Source: Tremella fuciformis (Eukaryota > Basidiomycota > Tremellomycetes > Tremellales > Tremellaceae). Taken from it: a stretch of 64,000 nucleotides of DNA. Numbering within the stretch: position 1 is the stretch's first letter; each line of letters starts with the position of its first letter. Of this stretch, positions 10,838 through 21,815 are shown one piece after another. The translations under genes and the position numbers were made by a program. The notes under the pieces are model-generated. The model was not told the DNA's origin and made no database searches. It was given only the letters and a program-made list of their open reading frames with translations. The stretch spans positions 806,001-870,000 of the forward strand of contig CP136496.1 in the NCBI GenBank assembly GCA_032768795.1, written 5' to 3'.

Positions 10838-12015
10838 TCAGAATTCATCGCTGTCATCACTGTGCTGCCGGCCGGTCCGAGCGATCCTCTCTAGCGCCGT
10901 CTTCTTCATCTGGGCGAATTCCTTCTCCCAGTGTGCCTTGAGCTTGGGCATATTCTCAAACGAGTTGTCGCACCGGAAACACGACAGTGGACTGGTAAGA
11001 AAAGCCTCGGCAGAGCTGAGTGCCTGTTCGTAAGCATGAGGATCCAGCTGAATGGGGCATTGGTACGGAGAGACACGACGCGGCGGTGTCGTTGGATGTC
11101 TAGTCATCAAACAGACTGCGGGAGCAAGCAGGGCTCGCCCGGTACACGTGCAAGGCGTCTTGACCGATGCGGTCAATGACGCCGTGACTCGATGAGCCGC
11201 ACGGCTTCAGGGGGAACCTCGTTGCGAGACGCTGAGAGGTGTATGATCGAGAACGGTGACTCACCGCAACTCGCTCTCGAAGCGACTCTTCGTCGGTCTG
11301 CAGCCACGACTGCACTTCTTGCAGAGGAACGAAAAAGCCCAAGTCGGGCCTGAAAGAATTATGATGCCGCTTGGTCTTCATCGAATGACTGATCCGGTCT
11401 TCTGAGATGATGTGAAGATGGACGTGTCTTCCGTAAGCCGTCGAGCGAAGATGCTCTCGCAGCGAGACTGTCTCACCTCATCGAGGGCACGGCATGGAAG
11501 CCAATGTCAATCTTCCACTCGAACCCTTCGGTCTTGATCATCTCGTCGCGAATCATCTCCTCAATTTCTCGGGCCGTCTCCGCCATAGCAGCGAGGACAT
11601 CGTCGCGGTGTTTACCGCCTTTGAGAAGCAAACTGCGCAGATCTTCCAGTGCAGCCAGAGGTACGAGACTCTCATCCGAGTCGGGCAAGGATGCGGGCGG
11701 AAAAGGAAAACGAGGAAGAATCAAAAAGTGGTATTTTGCCTTGGGAAAGGCATCGAAGATGGCTAGAGTGTGTGCGTTGTGATACAGCAGCGTACTCGCC
11801 GGAATACTTCGCGCGGGATTGCGCGCCGTCGCATAGTCCCGCAACGCATTGAGAGAAGGGGGACCCATCCGTGTCTGCGACGAGCTTCCCCTCTTCAGCA
11901 GACCGGTGGGGCGGCGCGGATATCGGGTCCGATCGGGGACGTCGTCGAGTGGTATAGGCGAGTTGCTCGAGGGCGGGGTGGCTGAAATTTTGAAGCGAGA
12001 CAGGCAGCTACCCAT
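10838..12015 (-). CDS. HNT3: Aprataxin-like DNA 5'-AMP hydrolase (HIT + zinc finger)
   Basis: Removes 5'-adenylate left by abortive DNA ligation in single-strand break repair. The HIT domain shows LLYHNAHTLAIFDAFPKAKYH, the substrate loop FEWKIDIGFHAVPSM and, after an intron (11428-11476), the catalytic triad RHVHLHIISED, then FRPDLGFFVPL. The C-terminal C2H2 finger reads LSCFRCDNSFENMPKLKAHWEKEF. The junctions between the HIT exon and the zinc-finger exon (11040-11270) are not certain. The start at 12015 is the longest option; MGPPSLNALRDY at about 11868 is the nearest alternative. Confidence 0.88.
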
Positions 12016-13093
12016 CGTCGTCGAATCCCGGAGGCGTCGACGACGAAGGAGATGGGTGCCAAAGTTGACGGATCGTCAAGAGCCACAAGGTGATCAAGGC
12101 ATCGTCGATGGGTGGGATGTTTACCCCAAAATATTGTCAGATGATCACCGAGGACCGGATTTGGCAGCGAGACCGGATCACAACCGATCACAGATCCATT
12201 CGCCGGTGTTGAGTGGGCGAGCGCGCGCACGCATTCACGGGCGGGATGTCGAGTCGGCCGGGGGCAGATTTGGCAGCATGGACCAACGTGTCGTGGTGGA
12301 GTCGAGTGAATTTCGGGAAGACGAGATGCAGGGCGAGAGACGGTATCAGCAGGGTTGACACTCGGCGACGATGCAAACGCGCAGTCGGCCCCAGGCCCTC
12401 GAGGGGCGCAAGGGGCAGGGCAAGGTCAACAGACTGCAGGCCGGTCCCTCGGGCCTGAGTCCGACGGTTTACTGGAACCGCTGTTGAGTCGTCCCCCACG
12501 AACTGTCTGACGACAGCACGCGGGGAAGAAGCCACAGGGAACAGCCGCAGAAATGAGTGATCGGAAGCGGAGACGGCAACTCACAGCTTGAGGAAGAGAA
12601 CGCAGAGCAGAGAAGCAGACAGGTCGCGTCCAATGCAGCGGGCAGGGCCCGTGATCAGGGCGGGTTATCGGCGTGGCGTTGTTGGAGTCGAGTGGAAGCG
12701 GAGCTGTTGCCTGACTGCTGACTGTTGCTTTGAATGGTGAAAGGCCTCGACTCTAAGGGTCAAACTGGTAGCGTCGAGTTAGCAGCTTGAGGAGAGTGCG
12801 CATGTGTCCATTGACCCAGCACAAGCTGTTTGGCCAGACCTTCCTGGTGGTGTTGGAGCTACTTTGTGAGGAAGAGAGAAGGGTATCGATCGGCTTTGTG
12901 GAGTAGGAATAGAGAGAGCTGATTCGTGATTTTCCTTTGAAACCGTCTGGAAAGGCACCAAAAAGGGGAATTTCGGAGAATTGGTGACGTGTCCGATTGG
13001 GTCATCCATCTAGGAGCATGTCCAGCAAAAGAATACGAGTACTCTATGTTCGACTAGAGATCGATTCGCTCTCGTTCGCAGCTTCCTCTTCCC
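12016..13093. other. Long intergenic region, no gene recognised
   Basis: About 1.1 kb upstream of aprataxin and downstream of the small minus gene at 13.1 kb. Open frames exist on both strands but lack family resemblance and a consistent exon pattern. It probably holds the 5' leader and promoter of the aprataxin gene. Confidence 0.4.
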
Positions 13094-13460
13094 CTACTTC
13101 TTGCACTCGCCGCATACTTCCGCCCCGCCGGGGGCATCCTTGCGTCTCGTACGACCCGTCGACCACGTCGGGGCTTTTGACGCGGCGTGGCGTTCACGAC
13201 GAGGACCCCATTCACGTCGAGGGACCGTTGGCGAGTGGAAATCCCCATACTTATCTCGTGAGGCGGCTCAGTCCGCCATGACAGACACCTCACACCGTTG
13301 ATCGCTGGAGAAGAGCGCATAGTTACTGTACTTCAAGCACTCATCGATGTAATGTTCCAGCTCAACGACTTCAGTGCCTGGTCGTTAGAAGCGGTGACCG
13401 CCGCCACCCGGCCCCGCGCGCTCGAGCCGCTTCTTCTCATTCCTTAACACTCTCACAATC
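13094..13460 (-). CDS. Unrecognised small gene, 5' end unclear
   Basis: A coherent spliced reading appears on the minus strand. One exon reads EIVRVLRNEKKRLERAGPG, then a 30-nt intron ending CTAACGACCAG, then TEVVELEHYIDECLKYSNY followed by ALFSSDQR. A further intron has a GTGTGAG or GTGAGG donor. Downstream frames end at 13094 (EVCGECKK) or at 13054 (ERERIDL), depending on splice phase. I do not recognise the family. No ATG is visible in frame before the divergent FHIP start, so the first exon may be missed or may overlap that promoter. The helical, charged character looks like true coding sequence. Confidence 0.42.
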
Positions 13461-13534
13461 TCCTGACACCTTCATCCTCGTCATGATAGACAGATAGCAG
13501 CCCGCCTGCCTTGCTCGCATACAAATTCACCGCT

Positions 13535-16500
13535 ATGGACGTCTCGAACTTCTTCTCCCGATTTCTCCAAGCGCCAAAACAGGTCGAGAGGTCCAAGCTC
13601 CCAGACGACCCGGGTGACTTTGAAGCGGCATGGACAGCTATTAAGGTGTGGAAACGAGATCAGTAAACGGCTGTGGGCTCACTAAGAAGGAGACTCTCGA
13701 GCATCCTGATGAGCGCCAGCTCCTCAAGTGAGTTCGGAATCGTCGGTACACCCAGCTCAAACAGTAGAGGTATCAGCTCGACCGAAGTGCCGGCGCAGTT
13801 GCGGCACATTGTGGATGCTTTGGTCTATGAGGCCAACCGAACGGACGAGGAGTGAGCTGTTCAACAGGCCTAAGTAGCGAACAGCAGCTCATGTCCCAGT
13901 ACGCCAGGTGCCTGTCTTGAATACTTCCTTCGGAACGACCTCTTGTCGCAGCTCGAGCGTCTGTGCGAAGCGGACCGTCCTCACGGTATCAAAGGTCACC
14001 TAGAAGCCTCGGTCTGCTTGCAATGCCTGACCTGCAGGTGAAGTCCTCAAAGCTATCAACAACCTCGTAGTGCTGCTGTCCGAGCGGTTTCTCGTGCAGA
14101 ATGCCGTTCACCGACCCCTCAGACGACTGCTGCGGTCTTGTGTGGGGGAGGAGCCCGAGGAGAGAGTCGATGGACAGGCGAGAGTGCTTGGAGCGGCCGG
14201 CATGCGGGCACCTCAAGGGCCGTTTCAGCATGACGAAGACCTTGAAGCGGATCTGGTCGACCTGATGTGCATCCTCTGCTCGAGGATGAGGGCATAGTGA
14301 GTTTCGTCTGATCATTTTGGGTACGACGCTGATTGTCAGTCCACCTCTTCTGATGATCTTCTTTCATGACAAGGGCTGGCTACACCCTCATCCCTCCATC
14401 GGATCGCCTCCTCCACTCAATGCTGTTTTAGCACGAGCCATCTCACCTTCCCCATCAGGTGCCACTCGACGATCGGATCCTTCAACTCGCACACCCAGCA
14501 AAACCTCCCAGAACTTCGAGTTCCTTCTATTCTCTTACCTTCTCCGCTTCGTGCATCGAGAGGGACGTACCGGAGACTTCGCTCGGGCGGGACTGCTCTT
14601 CCTGTTCGACATTGCCTTCTTGACCCCACAAGAAGAAGGCGGAGAGAATCTGTCCATGAGAGATGATCGCGGCATCGATCCCCTGCAGGATGCGCGAGAT
14701 GCGCTTGGCGAATTCATACTGGACGGTGACTTCGCGGACGTCATGGCCGCAGGGCTGGGCGCCGTTTACTCTCTCCTCCCATCAAAGCTCCGAGTGCCGC
14801 CGTTGGCGGAACAAATCGATGACCCGGAGGGCGCAGGCACCTCCGCATCTGGAGGAATGCATTTGGGTGCATCCACGCTTGAAGAGAAACCGGCTGAGCA
14901 CGATTTGCCGATGTCGACCGAAGGCAATACTCGAAGTCAGCTTGATCTGCTCCTGAAGCTTTTCGGCTTTCTGCAGGATATCATACATCGATGCTCGTCC
15001 CCGATGCACCACGCAGATCCAGATTCATCGGCTGTGACCAACACCCATGTCCTCGGCAGTGCGATCTCCGATGCTACCGTGGAGGCCATCCGATTGTCTT
15101 TCTTGGACAATGTGCTCTACCCATCTGTGTTGGAATGCTCGCCCCTGGACGGCAGCTCTGTAGCTGTGCTGACATACCTCGACGCAATTCTTGGCAATCT
15201 CGACGACGGACCGTTGTTAGATTCGATCTTGGACTTCTTGATGGATCAAGACTCTACCACAGCAATTCACAGTCATCAGCAACCGAAGCGTCGTACAGGG
15301 GCCATGGACTTTGTCGCGCCTCATGCCACTCCCCAAATGGACTACTATGCAGACGAAGGGCGTTTCACCCTCAAAGACCTCATCATGGACAATTTGCGAA
15401 GCGATGTCTCGTCAAGCTCGACCGCTGCCCTTCGCCTAACTCAGACTCTGCTCAGCGAACACTGCCAGCACAGTATAAAGGGCATGTTGGATGTCATTCG
15501 AGATTCTGCTGTTACCGCGATCGCACATCGCCCAATCCTCGACCTGCCCATCGTCGCCAACATCTTGCCAATTCCAGCGACCTCGATCGATCCAAGCTTG
15601 CAAGAAGTGGAGCTCTACGGATCCCTCACGAGCCGGCTTGACCCTTCGCTGGCCTCGGTCGAGACCTCAGCGGGCTATGCGGGTTACCTCCAAGATGCCG
15701 TGGCGGGGATACAGGCGGAGTCTTGCTTCCACAATACGCAAACTTCGATAACCTTCCTCGATTCTGGCGAGAAGATAGTGTCGGTATTGAAGCCGAGTCA
15801 CCACTGCGACCCGCACCGCCTGAAAACTAGCGACGGCCTACTGCGGCTCATCTTTCAATCGCTTGGCAACCTACTCGCCCAAAGTCCAGATGAGAATGTG
15901 GCGCTCACGGGTGTCATCGCGCAGTTGTGCTATTGTCCCGTGAGATCGCCGGCCGAATGGCTCACATACGGTCTCGGTACATTATCCGATCCGTGGCGGG
16001 CCTCTGCTCGTCCTCCCGTAAGAGAGGACGACGCATACTCAGACGACAGCAGCGACGATGGTCAGCTTGATCCCGAACTTATTGGCGGATCGAGCGACCC
16101 TTTTGAAGCCCGGTCGCAGATCGAGCTCCCAGCTCTTTACCAAATCGTCCGCGATCTAGTCCGCCAAGTCTCTGGTTACCGGGAGCAAGTATCGAATTTC
16201 GATCAGCTGCTGACGGAAAGACGACAAGGCCTGCTCTTCGCTGATCACCTGGACGAGGCGATGAACCTCATGCTGGACGTCGAGTCGACGAATCCAGTCT
16301 GGGCATCTCCACCATCCGCTTCGACTCCAAGCGCAAAGCGCCCTTCGGCCCTGAGCAGCTTGCGCTCGTTCTTGACGCCCAAGAGGAAGTCGACGCCATC
16401 TGGCACACCTATCGCCTCGAACAAATCCGCGACGCTGGTTGAGGCACGAGAACAGCCAGACGCACCGGTTACTCCGCCCCGGAGTAGGCAGGCGACGGCA

Positions 16501-16827
16501 GACGTTGCACCTTCCCCATTCATGTCGCATTACGACCAGACCTCTGCGCTCATGCTCGAGGCGGAGCCTTTTCCGGTCCGATCCGGCCCATGGGCGGCAT
16601 CTACCGACCCTCCGCACGAATCAGGCATCGATGAGGCTCTCACGAGTCCCACGAGGTCTATTTTACAGTATTCCCAGCGTCCGCCTGACGATGGCGAATC
16701 AAGCACGCGGGTCCCGCTCTCGCGAATACTGGACAACTGCGTCATCTTGGAAGAATTCATCAAAGAGCTCGTGGCGATCATCGTGGCCCGCCGAGCGCTA
16801 GGCATAGATCAAGTGGCCTACCTGTAG
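13535..16827 (+). CDS. FHIP family protein (FTS and Hook-interacting protein)
   Basis: Member of the FHIP/RAI16 family; in fungi and animals it joins the Hook-FTS dynein adaptor to early endosomes. The start MDVSNFFSRFLQAPKQ is followed by GACLEYFLRNDLLSQLERL and VLKAINNLVVLLSERFLVQ. The core continues PPLLMIFFHDKGW, FEFLLFSYLLRFVHREGRT and ARAGLLFLFDIAF. A long last exon (14340-16827) includes a C-terminal Ser/Pro-rich region and CVILEEFIKELVAIIVARR. About 1,030 residues in six exons. The first exons are short, with phase-2 junctions inferred. Family call is from memory of the core motifs. It is convergent with the LIS1 gene. Confidence 0.8.
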
Positions 16828-17122
16828 AGCAGGATAGAGCAGAGCAGCAGTCGTTTCAACAAACCAACGCCTAAGCGCGATATTTGTGTGTTGTATCTGT
16901 ATCGATGCATTGTGGCGCGCATGCAGTCAGACGGTTCATGTCGTATCCGTCATCTAGCGTCGTGCAACATGGAGACATGTGCGACCCGGCGTGCTTCGCC
17001 TTCGGTTGGAGCACGACGGGCCTCTCGTGGCAGATATATATAGATGCGAGGTATCCGGACTCGGCCACTTTCGACGAACCGCCACCTCGTGATTCAGCCA
17101 GTGCGGACTCGCAAGCATTCCT

Positions 17123-18885
17123 CTACGGTGTCCATATCTGCCGCGTCAGCTTCAGTCGAACAGCAGCTCCGGCGTTCATCCCACCTTGACACTCTGATCC
17201 ACACTGCCCGTAGCGAGCACATTGACCCTCCTGCCCTCCTTCTTCTCGGCCGTCGCTGCACCGGCCACATCGCCATTCGCCGCCGGCCCGCCACCACCCA
17301 GCATGGCCCGGCCCCACGTCATACATGTTACGAAGTGCCCGTGGGCATCGACGGTCTTGACGCATCGCCCGGTGATCAGGTCCCAGATCTTGATCGTCTT
17401 GTCGTCCGAGGCGGAGAGGAGGTATTTGCCCGTAGGGTGGAAGACGAGTGCTCGGATCCAGTTGTCATGCCCGTTCTTGTTGATCAGCTCCCTGTGACCA
17501 TGAGAGGTTCAATGGGGTGAGACGCACAAAGGTCCGCAGACATTGGCCTGATGAGGCGTCCCATAGACGAATGGTCTTGTCTCTCGAGCCGGTGGCTACG
17601 AGCGCCCCGGGCGACTTGGCCCGCGCATCTCCTGCGGCAGCCTGGCCTCAATTGTCGCCTCCTAGAGCTTGAAAAGACTCACTGTCAAGCCTGTCAGTTC
17701 TCGTATTGGGGCATAAGCCGCCAGAGGGGCGAATGCAGCACATTCCACGACGTGCTCGTGGCCTCTCAACTCCATCTTTGTCTCGCCATTCGCGAACTCC
17801 CATATGCGCGCTGTCTGCAAAGTCAGCTAGACAAGGCTGTGATTGTTTCAGCAGACCTGATCACTCGAGGAGCTGACGAGCCACCGGCCGTCGTCGCTCG
17901 GCACCACCTCCCTCACCCATTCTGCGTGCCCCGAGAACGTCCTCACGCAGTATCTATGCTGTCAGCTACGCCTCGTGAGGCGAATTCGACAGCTGACCCG
18001 CTCGCCACCTCCCATATTCGTATTGTCTTATCCCGACTGGCAGAGACCAACATATCTCCGTCCGGCGTAAAGCGTGCCGTCGAGACGGAATGGTCATGTC
18101 CGTGCAAGGTCTTTGTGTTCTTGTACTCGTTTGCAGGGTCCCATAGCTTGATCGTGAGATCCGAGGAGCAAGTCACTGAGCATGAGCTCATCAACTTGGT
18201 CTCCACAAACTACGCACCCATCAGAGCACCCTTCGGGTCAAAGTCTACATCCATCACCGCCTTGGTATGCCCCTTCACCGTCCGCTCAAAGTCACCGCTC
18301 TCCCAGTCCCAGATCTTGACCGTCGCGTCTTCGCTCGCGCTCGCGAGTACGTTCCACGTAGGGTGGAATGCCACTCGTGTGATGGGCGCTCGGTGTGATG
18401 TGAGGGTATGTCTGGCCGGTGCGCGCGGGAGGAAGGGGGCAGAGGATGATGAAGAGGCGGTTGCCCGGGTAGGCGAGGCGAGCTCGGCGAGCAGGGCAGC
18501 GTTGCGCGCTTCGAGGTCCATGATCTGCTCTCAGCTTCTCTACAACAGCGATTTCCAAGCTGAGTTTTACCTTCTTCTGCAGCCGGATGACGCTGGTCCA
18601 TTTCTTCTCCAGCAATCCAACCCATTTTGCTTTCGGGTCGTCCACCGCGAAATCCCCATTGTCCGTCTCTCGCTTGAGGGCCTCGTACGTCTCGTGCAGA
18701 CCCGATGTGTGCAGGTACGACAGCATGGACTTGTGGCTGTTGATGTGAACACAGACGCAGAGTGACATCGACGAGTGGCAAGTTGGCAATGTTGACGGGA
18801 GGAAGCGTCAGTGTTGATGCCTGTGCTGGCAGGGCGAGACAACGCACAGCTCATCTTTCTGCCTCTCGGAGAGGAGGCTCGACAT
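17123..18885 (-). CDS. PAC1: Nuclear distribution protein LIS1/PAC1
   Basis: Dynein regulator binding the motor domain. The start [13 protein letters not shown] is joined by a ~110-nt intron to [20 protein letters not shown] (LisH motif). Then come [20 protein letters not shown], coiled coil [22 protein letters not shown], and WD40 repeats such as [40 protein letters not shown] and [19 protein letters not shown]. The last exon after a 45-nt intron gives KIWTP-stop at 17123; without it the frame would end VKVG. Length and domain order match fungal PAC1. It begins 476 bp from the divergent isomerase gene. Confidence 0.93.
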
Positions 18886-19361
18886 GGCTTGCCGACCTCC
18901 TCAGCAGCAGAGTGGGTCCTCGTCGTCGAGACGCGGGGGAGGGGCGGAATGTTGATGGTAGCTGAATTCGAGGTTGTGATGGGTTGAGCAAAGCGAGGAG
19001 GTCGACAAGGTCGTACAGCCGATGCGTCGTGTAACCTCTATCCGCCAGTATCGAGACGGTGTCGTTCTGCTGCTCGTATTTGGTGATGATATGGGCAGTC
19101 TATTCGAGTATGTATTGAATGAGTTGAATGTATGCCGAACGAGGTGCACGTCCCCCGCTTTGACCCATCGTCGTTTCCCCGCCGCCGCCGCCGCGTCCGA
19201 CCTCCACTTCGACCATCTTCACGACCACCACCACAGCCTTCGGGGTGACATCCCCCTCTTCTCATCGCCTCGTCACCGGCCTCCGTGTTGTCTATAGCCC
19301 CTCCGACACTCTCCTGTATATATCATGCGATACTGCATCCTATAGTGGTACTCTTGGCAGC
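18886..19361. other. Divergent promoter region
   Basis: 476 bp between the LIS1 start (minus) and the isomerase start (plus). A TATATATC-like stretch lies at about 19316-19325, roughly 40 bp before the plus-strand ATG. No gene seen. Confidence 0.5.
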
Positions 19362-20472
19362 ATGAGCGCTTCCGGAAAGCAATGGACATTTCATCGCGTC
19401 ACGTCTCCCGCCAAGAATGTACAATTGGTCGAGTTCAACAGGTCCGCTTCTGCCTCGACTCGACCTCGCAGCTGACGGCCAGGCCACCTGTCAATGCGTT
19501 CAACGATGCGTGAGTCACGCCTCCCTGAAAGGGTCTGATCTCAACTCTAGCATGTGGCAAGAGCTCCATCGCATAATCGAGGAGACGTCTGGCGATCCAG
19601 ACGTGCGGGTTATCGTTCTCGCCTCCACCCTTGAGAAGGGTTTCACAGCCGGTCTTGACCGTAAGTCTTCAATTCTGCGTCTTCGGAGCTGATCCGCAGT
19701 CACCGCGCAAGACGCGCTGGCCCAGTCCGAGCTAGATCCTGCGAGAAAAGCCCTGGCGCTGCGACAGCACTTGCTCGAATTCCAAGCCGCCATCACGTCT
19801 CTCTCGACCTGCCGGCAGCCGGTCATCGCAGCCTTGCACGGTATCTCGCTCGGTCTGGCGATAGATCTGGCTTCGGCGTGCGATATCCGGCTTGCAGCGT
19901 CCGATGCCGTCTTCGGTATTCAAGAGGTCAACGTCGGTCTGGCGGCTGATATAGGCACATTGCAGCGATTCCCCAAGATCGTCGGCAATGACAGTCTCGC
20001 TCGGGAACTGGCGATGACCGGACGCAAGTTTGACGCTACTGAAGCGAGGGAGATTGCCTTTGTCAGTAAGGTGGTTCCAGGTGGACGGGCGGAGGTGGTT
20101 GGTGGGTCAAATGGCTGACAGATGCGATCGACCCTCTCACATGCAGCTGTCGCTATGAGGTTGGCACAGGAGTTGGCTGGAAAGAGCCCCGTCGCTCTGA
20201 TAAGCACAAAACATCTGTTGAACCGTCAGCTCACTTCTATTATACGAGAGCTGCCACTCACAACGTAGACGCGCGAGACCATACGGTACAAGAAGGGCTC
20301 GAATACACAGCTGCTTGGAACGCTGCAATGCTGCAGTCTCAGGTCAGTAGCGAGCGCCAGGATGTCCATTAGAGTGGCTCATCGTCAGGACACTCAGGTC
20401 GCCATGAGAGCCACACTAGGCAAAACAATACCGACATTCCCGCCCTTGCCCCAAATCAAAGCAAAATTGTAA
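19362..20472 (+). CDS. ECH1: Peroxisomal enoyl-CoA hydratase/isomerase, probably delta3,5-delta2,4-dienoyl-CoA isomerase
   Basis: Crotonase-fold enzyme of unsaturated fatty-acid beta-oxidation. Exons 19362-19441, 19483-19509, 19551-19660, 19700-20101, 20147-20224, 20269-20342 and 20389-20472. Motifs: RPPVNAFNDA, VRVIVLASTLEKGFTAGLD (first oxyanion loop), QPVIAALHGISLGLAIDLAS (second), ACDIRLAASDAVFGIQEVNV with the acidic residue typical of dienoyl-CoA isomerases, then ADIGTLQRFPKIVGN and SRDH-like ARDHTVQEGL. It ends in AKL, a peroxisomal PTS1 signal. ECH1 versus generic hydratase is judged from the ADIGTLQR region and the DHxVxEGL motif. Confidence 0.85.
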
Positions 20473-20520
20473 CAACGCCAGATCCGACACGCTCCATGTT
20501 GTACGCTCAAGATCCATGCA

Positions 20521-21576
20521 TCATGCCTTGACCTCTTCAGTGACCGGAGACAGCTGTTGCTCTGCCTCGATTGCGGTCTCGACAGCTGATTCCGGGGAAA
20601 CAGGCGTGCCCAACATGGCTTTCACAAAGTCGATGTCGCTCATCTGGCTCTCGGCGACAGCAGAAGCCTCGACCTCTTCCGACAACTGCTCAGCCGGCGG
20701 AGGCAGCTTCCAACGTTCAACGTAGCCTTGACCAGACGTAAAATGGCCGACCGGCTTGGCAGTTGGGGGAGTTGTCATTGACCATTCGCCAGACTGGGGC
20801 TTGCGGTACTTTGAGGATGTCGACGCTGTCTGGGCAGCAGCTCGAGGCGCAAGCGTCGCCAGAGCCTTCTCTTCCAGCATGTGGACTCTTTCCTGCCATG
20901 GTCAGACTGGATTGATGAGGTTCACTGAGGACTCACGAAGGGATCTCTGCCAAAGACGGCACCATGATGTCTTGCCTCGGCCTCGGCTGCCAAGGTCGCC
21001 TGCTCATGTGCTGCCCGAAGCTCGACAAACTCGTCCGTTGCCTGCTTGTACGCCTGCGAGAGGGGCATTGCGTGATATTCGTGCAAGCTCAGGGCAAAAG
21101 CGATAGTGCTGCACATCAGCAAAGTCCCTGTTCGCAAAGATTCTCACTCACTCCTCCACCGTAGGATACGCTCCTCGCTGCGCCAAGCTCGCCCACTGCG
21201 TGCCCTGAATCGAAGACTCTAATCGCACTTCCATCCCCTCGACCAAGCTCGTCGGGCGCAGCGCTTCGAACGGAAAGTCCTTGAAGAACTGCCGGCGCAC
21301 GCGATCTTCGGGGTAAACAATGCTGCGAGGCCGCGGCTTCGGTTCGCGCAGGTGTCGAGGATGCTTGGGTATCCTACTCGGCCGCAGGTCTGTCGCGTGC
21401 AGGTCGGTGAAGCCGGCGTTGCTGCTAGATGGTGTTGGGCGTGGGGGAGTTTGTCGGGGCGGCAGGGTTGGAGGGGGATTGGCGAGGACGGGGTGGTACC
21501 ATGTTGGCGGGCGGACTGTGCCGGTTTGCAGCAGTCGCGAGACGGATTGCGGTACTTGCGTTGCGAGCTTCCTCAT
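20521..21576 (-). CDS. RSM25: Mitochondrial small ribosomal subunit protein mS23 (Rsm25)
   Basis: Mitoribosome component. The N-terminus MRKLATQVPQSVSRLLQTG followed by RPPTWYHPVLANPP is typical of fungal Rsm25, as are SIVYPEDRVRRQFFKDFPFE, LALSLHEYHAMPLSQAY and DEFVELRAAHEQA. Three exons are joined by GTGAGT introns near 21110-21150 and 20890-20940. The C-terminal ~110 residues (from GRDPFERVHMLEEKAL) are acidic and low-complexity. Start at 21576 is the first Met of the frame and is basic, fitting mitochondrial import. Its stop lies about 50 bp from the convergent isomerase gene. Confidence 0.85.
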
Positions 21577-21815
21577 CTTTAGAACCTCTGATCTTATTTG
21601 TCGATACTTGTAGGAGAGCTTGAGCGATGGGTAGAACGCACTGATCTCTTGACTTTTGATGCGAGTGATACGGACACGTGTGGTAATCCACGTGGAATCC
21701 AGTCAAGCTGACGCTCGTGAACGCGCGTTGGCGGATGACGAACGAGCTGTCGCTGATCATCTGCTTTGATTATACACCTCATCTGCCGCGCCGACAAACA
21801 AAGCCAGCCGGCACG

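Noticed and set aside
17551..18765. 404-codon plus-strand frame antisense to LIS1
   Set aside because: It is the shadow of the LIS1 exons; the minus strand gives clear LisH and WD40 motifs with proper splice sites.
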